From: a bacterium
GTDB lineage: Bacteria > Patescibacteria > Dojkabacteria > SC72
DNA: 22,206 bases
Assembly (NCBI GenBank): GCA_029553845.1
Contig: JAKPKF010000167.1
Location: 1-22,206, forward strand
Direction of reading: 5' to 3'
Shown in pieces: positions 19,734 to 22,206 of this stretch; positions within the stretch are counted from its first letter, which is position 1; each line of letters begins with the position of its first letter. The position numbers were made by a program, and so were the translations under genes. The notes below the pieces were generated by a model. The model was not told where the DNA came from, did not search any database, and was given only the letters and a program-made list of their open reading frames with translations.

Positions 19734-20554
19734 TTGGTCAAACTAAAGTATTAGAAAATATCAAGAGAATAGCAAATGGTAACTTCCCACGATTTAGCAT
19801 CATATGCGGTCAAAAGCATGGAGGTAAAAAGCTCATAGCAAAAGAGATAGCAAAGACCCTCAATGCTCAGTTGATTAGCACTGATGTAAAGGTAGATACA
19901 ATCAGAGATATCATAAAACTTGCCTATAAGCAGACGGAACCCACCGTTTATTTATTAGCAGATGCAGACAAGATGAGTTTAGCAGCAAAGAATGCTTTAC
20001 TCAAGATAACCGAGGAACCACCTCAAAAAGCATATTTCATAATGACCATCACTGATATAAATAACATTCTTCAGACTTTGAGGAGTCGAGGTACTATAAT
20101 CAATCTTGACCCATATACCCCAAGCGAATTACTGAGATATGCAGATGAAAAGGGATATGACCTCAATGAAGCAGAGGAGTATATCGTAACCAATATTTGT
20201 ACCGTACCTGGTGAGATAGATTTGATTGTGCGATATAATATAATTGAGTTTTATAAATTTGTAGAAACTGTAATCAAAAATATTGGGGTAGTCAATGGAG
20301 CAAATGCCTTCAAGATAGCATCAAGATTTAACTATAAAGAGGGAGATGGTGGTTGGGATATATCACTATTCTTTAAGGCAATCATGTACGCCAGTAGGCA
20401 ATTAATGATTGAGACCCCAAGTAGAGAGTTAAAGGATACCATCAAGGTGACCAGTAAATACTTATCTCAATTAAGTATCAATGGAGTCAATAAAAGCTCA
20501 ACTGTTGATATGTGGATATTGGAAACCAGAGGGGTATGGATAAAGGAGGGGTAA
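19730..20554 (+). CDS. holB: Clamp loader delta'-like subunit
   Basis: A 274-residue AAA+ protein of the delta' (HolB) kind. It opens with MIGQTKVLENIKRIA, as clamp loader small subunits do. The P-loop region is degraded (GQKHGGKK, about 27-34, with Lys in place of Ser/Thr). Walker B is also weak (YLLADADKMS). SLAAKNALLKITEEPP is at about 83-98, and the SRC-type arginine finger appears as SRG near 122-124, with the Cys replaced. Non-hydrolysing P-loops are normal for delta'. It would complete a pentameric loader with DnaX and delta. The start overlaps the previous stop by four bases (ATGA). Confidence 0.85.
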   Translation: MIGQTKVLENIKRIANGNFPRFSIICGQKHGGKKLIAKEIAKTLNAQLISTDVKVDTIRDIIKLAYKQTEPTVYLLADADKMSLAAKNALLKITEEPPQKAYFIMTITDINNILQTLRSRGTIINLDPYTPSELLRYADEKGYDLNEAEEYIVTNICTVPGEIDLIVRYNIIEFYKFVETVIKNIGVVNGANAFKIASRFNYKEGDGGWDISLFFKAIMYASRQLMIETPSRELKDTIKVTSKYLSQLSINGVNKSSTVDMWILETRGVWIKEG

Positions 20555-20558
20555 AATA

Positions 20559-21494
20559 ATGCAACTACATGAACTCAAAGAGCAGTTGGTTAAAAAGATT
20601 GTACAACCGCTTTATATCTTTACTGGCGAAGAAGTAGCGGTAATGGATATCTATATAAAAAAGATATCAGAGATAATGGGAGTACCAGCTAAGAGGATGG
20701 ACTCAATATCATCAATATATAGCAGATTACAAAACAATACCTTTATGAATAAACCAAACTGCTATGTAATACGAGATGATAAAGACTATTTAAGGCAAGA
20801 AAAGATATGGGCGGGATTAAACAGCGGGGTAACTCAAGGCAAGAATGTAATCATCTTAATATATACAAACCTTGATAAAAGAAGTAAATTCTACAAAGCT
20901 CATACCAATATGCTGACGGAATTTGAGAAATTGATTCCAAAGGTTTTGGCAAAGTATATCAAGAAGGAAATCGGATTGGAAATAAATAAAGCAATCGAAT
21001 TTGCTAATCTATGTGATTGTGATTATAGCAGGATATTACTTGAGTGTGACAAGCTGACTCATCTATCAAAGGCAGCAAACGTAACTATAGAGCAGGCATA
21101 TGAAATAGCAATCCAAGAGAAATTGATTTACTCATCCCCAAAGGATGTGATATTTGAATTGATTGATGCGGTATGTAGACGCCAACCACATAAATCTTAT
21201 GAGCTATGGCATGAGCTGAAGAAAGTCAATGAGAATCCATTGGGAGTCATCAGTCTATTATATAGCAATATCAGGTCAATGCTCCTCGTACAGAGCGCAG
21301 GGGGCGGAGATATATCAAATAGGACCGGATTAACTGCCTGGCAGATAAAGATAGCAAGAGAGAAAGGTAAGCATTATAGCATAGGCGAATTAGTCAAGGG
21401 ATTGAGGAGTATCAGAGAAACCGAAAAGGGAATTAAAACTGGGGCGATAGACCAAAGTATAGCATTGGATTATATATTAGCCTCTTTACTTTAG
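20559..21494 (+). CDS. holA: Clamp loader delta subunit-like protein
   Basis: A 311-residue protein resembling DNA polymerase III delta (HolA, about 340 residues). The N-terminal domain has PLYIFTGEE (about 17-25), matching the family's 'yli.GeE' start. A NTFMNKPNCYVIRDD stretch matches the clamp-opening region, and a middle segment reads KNVIILIYTNLDKRSKFYKA. The C-terminal collar ends in a helical pair with TGLTAWQIKIAREKG. Delta is the wrench that opens the beta clamp. It starts after AAAGGAGGGG, about ten bases before ATG 20559. With DnaX and delta' it makes a full phage-encoded bacterial-type loader. Confidence 0.82.
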   Translation: MQLHELKEQLVKKIVQPLYIFTGEEVAVMDIYIKKISEIMGVPAKRMDSISSIYSRLQNNTFMNKPNCYVIRDDKDYLRQEKIWAGLNSGVTQGKNVIILIYTNLDKRSKFYKAHTNMLTEFEKLIPKVLAKYIKKEIGLEINKAIEFANLCDCDYSRILLECDKLTHLSKAANVTIEQAYEIAIQEKLIYSSPKDVIFELIDAVCRRQPHKSYELWHELKKVNENPLGVISLLYSNIRSMLLVQSAGGGDISNRTGLTAWQIKIAREKGKHYSIGELVKGLRSIRETEKGIKTGAIDQSIALDYILASLL

Positions 21495-21505
21495 GGGGAG
21501 TTGAT

Positions 21506-21694
21506 ATGATGGAATTTAGAAAATGCAGCATATGTGGTAAAAAGTTTATCCCGGCACCAATGCATATGTATAAGACTAAAAATAGTCATGGAACAACAAA
21601 GATACAATGCTCATATACATGCTATAGAAAGGCAGGTGGAGATGATGGAAGATATAACCGGTATACTAAAACCGGAAATTATAGGAAAAAGTAA
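21506..21694 (+). CDS. Small zinc-finger-like protein (62 aa)
   Basis: CSIC (about residues 8-11) followed by GKKF, then CSYTCYRKA (about 35-43): a treble-clef-like arrangement seen in many small phage proteins that begin 'RKCxxCGKxFxP'. The C-terminus is basic (RYNRYTKTGNYRKK). GGGGGAG lies before the tandem ATGs at 21506 and 21509. The 3' end overlaps the next gene in another frame. Nucleic-acid binding is likely from its class, but the function is unknown. Confidence 0.7.
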   Translation: MMEFRKCSICGKKFIPAPMHMYKTKNSHGTTKIQCSYTCYRKAGGDDGRYNRYTKTGNYRKK

Positions 21695-21869
21695 CATTTG
21701 CAGACGATGTGGGAGGAAGCTTAAGAATCCGAAATCAATTGAATTGGGATTTGGTAATACTTGCTATAAGAAATTCATGGCAGAATCAAACTATAAACCA
21801 TTATTCGAGGTGAGGAAAAGTAAATCGGGAACAAAGACGGAAGGCAGCAAAGAAAAAGCTGACGCATAA
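21642..21869 (+). CDS. Short DUF6011 protein (75 aa)
   Basis: MMEDITGILKPEIIGKSN, then C-R-R-C-G-R-K-L-K-N and GFGNTCYKKF: the same CxxCGRxL...GxxC arrangement as the DUF6011 protein at 14289-14876. The start is ATG 21642 or 21645, with GGTGGAG just upstream; earlier in-frame ATGs lie deep in the preceding gene without ribosome binding sites. The C-terminal tail (SKSGTKTEGSKEKADA) is low-complexity and overlaps a better-looking frame that continues to 22104, raising the possibility of a frameshift. Confidence 0.65.
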   Translation: MMEDITGILKPEIIGKSNICRRCGRKLKNPKSIELGFGNTCYKKFMAESNYKPLFEVRKSKSGTKTEGSKEKADA

Positions 21870-22104
21870 AGACCTAAAGGTAATCACTGAGCAAGAAGCA
21901 TATAATGCAGTAGGATTTACAGTCAGGCAATATAGTGCAGCTGTGATGTTATGCTTGAAAGATAAATTAGGATTTGGTCCAGTGAGAGCCCAGAGATTTA
22001 TGAATAATGTAGAAGAATTATTCGACTCAATCAATCAAGGCTACTTAAGTTTAGATGATGTTATTCAAACCGTTGAGGAAGAACTCAATATAAGGATAAA
22101 ATAG
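21814..22104 (+). CDS. Conserved-looking ORF lacking a standard start codon
   Basis: An open frame of 96 codons following TGA 21811-21813. The sense content is protein-like: KDLKVITEQEAYNAVGFTV, RQYSAAVMLCLKDKLGFG and a tail of short amphipathic helices ending NIRIK, with TAG at 22102-22104. No ATG, GTG or TTG occurs before codon ~45; the only early near-cognate codon is CTG 21859. A strong SD-like GAGGTGAGG (21807-21815) sits just upstream of GTA 21820. Either it uses a non-standard start, or the upstream DUF6011 frame shifts by +1 into it, or the start was lost by mutation. The start coordinate given is only the limit of the open frame. Confidence 0.55.
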   Translation, partial: GKVNREQRRKAAKKKLTHKDLKVITEQEAYNAVGFTVRQYSAAVMLCLKDKLGFGPVRAQRFMNNVEELFDSINQGYLSLDDVIQTVEEELNIRIK

Positions 22105-22113
22105 ACTTTGACA

Positions 22114-22142
22114 TTGAAAAGAGTCCAAATATGTAATATAAT
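22114..22142 (+). promoter_or_regulatory. Class 1 promoter, TTGAAA-17-TATAAT
   Basis: TTGAAA at 22114-22119, a 17-base spacer and TATAAT at 22137-22142, with AATATGT upstream and AATATCAAGAGA downstream, as in the other class 1 promoters. A TTGACA at 22108 is too far (23 bases) to pair with this -10. It drives the gene starting at 22199. Confidence 0.8.
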
Positions 22143-22178
22143 AATATCAAGAGAGAAAGACTGCTCTTGATATTATTA
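22139..22178. repeat. 15-bp perfect inverted repeat from the -10 box into the leader
   Basis: TAATAATATCAAGAG (22139-22153) and CTCTTGATATTATTA (22164-22178), with a 10-base loop. The left arm overlaps the -10 box, as in the repeat at 14885. There is no T-run after it, so it is probably an operator or a leader/processing hairpin and not a terminator. Confidence 0.72.
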
Positions 22179-22198
22179 TGTAAAGGAGGAAAAGCAAT

Positions 22199-22206
22199 AT
22201 GAACTT
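22199..22206 (+). CDS. 5' end of the next gene (partial)
   Basis: ATG at 22199-22201 follows AAAGGAGG (22182-22189) by nine bases. Only Met-Asn and part of a third codon are in the window. The promoter and hairpin just upstream make a real gene start very likely; the product cannot be known. Confidence 0.65.

Noticed and set aside
22108..22113. TTGACA as the -35 box of the last promoter
   Set aside because: It is 23 bases from TATAAT; TTGAAA at 22114 has the correct 17-base spacer.
1..22206. tRNA genes, CRISPR arrays, insertion sequences
   Set aside because: I saw no cloverleaf with CCA-end or TTCGA-type T loops in the gaps, no evenly spaced direct repeats and no transposase-like protein.

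Overview
The window is a 22.2-kb stretch of an AT-rich double-stranded DNA phage (or prophage) genome. Every supportable gene lies on the + strand, mostly head to tail with 1-4 base overlaps and strong AGGAGG-type ribosome binding sites. The host is very probably a spore-forming Firmicute, most likely a clostridium. The reasons are the Shine-Dalgarno strength, the base composition, a SpoIIID homologue and a RecU-like nuclease. No virion, lysis or integrase gene is visible, so this is the replication, recombination and DNA-modification part of the genome.

Layout. 1-1285: the end of an unknown gene, a small zinc-binding protein and a DnaG-type primase. 1294-3036: a consensus promoter, a small unknown gene, a hammerhead ribozyme (1625-1679), a charged unknown protein and a sigma-like factor. 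3037-6247: a gp32-like single-strand binding protein and a family A DNA polymerase. 6278-9114: a DpdA/TGT-like DNA transglycosylase with a repeated N-terminus, a DUF6884 protein and a VUT/YhhQ-family queuosine-precursor transporter. Together these look like an import-and-insert system for 7-deazaguanine in phage DNA. 9132-13230: a beta-type sliding clamp, a RecB/Cas4-like nuclease, a RecU-like nuclease, a conserved unknown and a RecA-like recombinase, closed by an intrinsic terminator. 13280-17482: small accessory genes under several promoters, including a papain/C39-like protein, a DUF6011 protein, a DUF551 protein, a 27-residue membrane peptide, a SpoIIID-like regulator and a second resolvase-like nuclease. 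17482-21494: a full bacterial-style clamp loader (DnaX, delta', delta). 21506-22206: zinc-finger/DUF6011 genes, a start-less ORF, and a promoter driving the next gene.

The most striking element is in dnaX. A 306-residue intein (17794-18711) interrupts the Walker B motif. Inside it, in a different reading frame and with its own GAGGAGG ribosome binding site, lies a complete 194-residue homing-type nuclease (zinc finger, NUMOD3-like repeats, Vsr/EDxHD-like catalytic domain). Both frames stay open through the nuclease gene. Inteins normally carry such nucleases in frame.

Other signals. Reading by eye I found no GATC tetranucleotide anywhere in the 22.2 kb, and codon choice bends to avoid it. 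There are two recurring promoter classes: TTGACT-17-TATAAT with a long conserved flank, and TTTAnn-18-TATAAT preceded by CTA. Several have inverted repeats lying over the -10 box.
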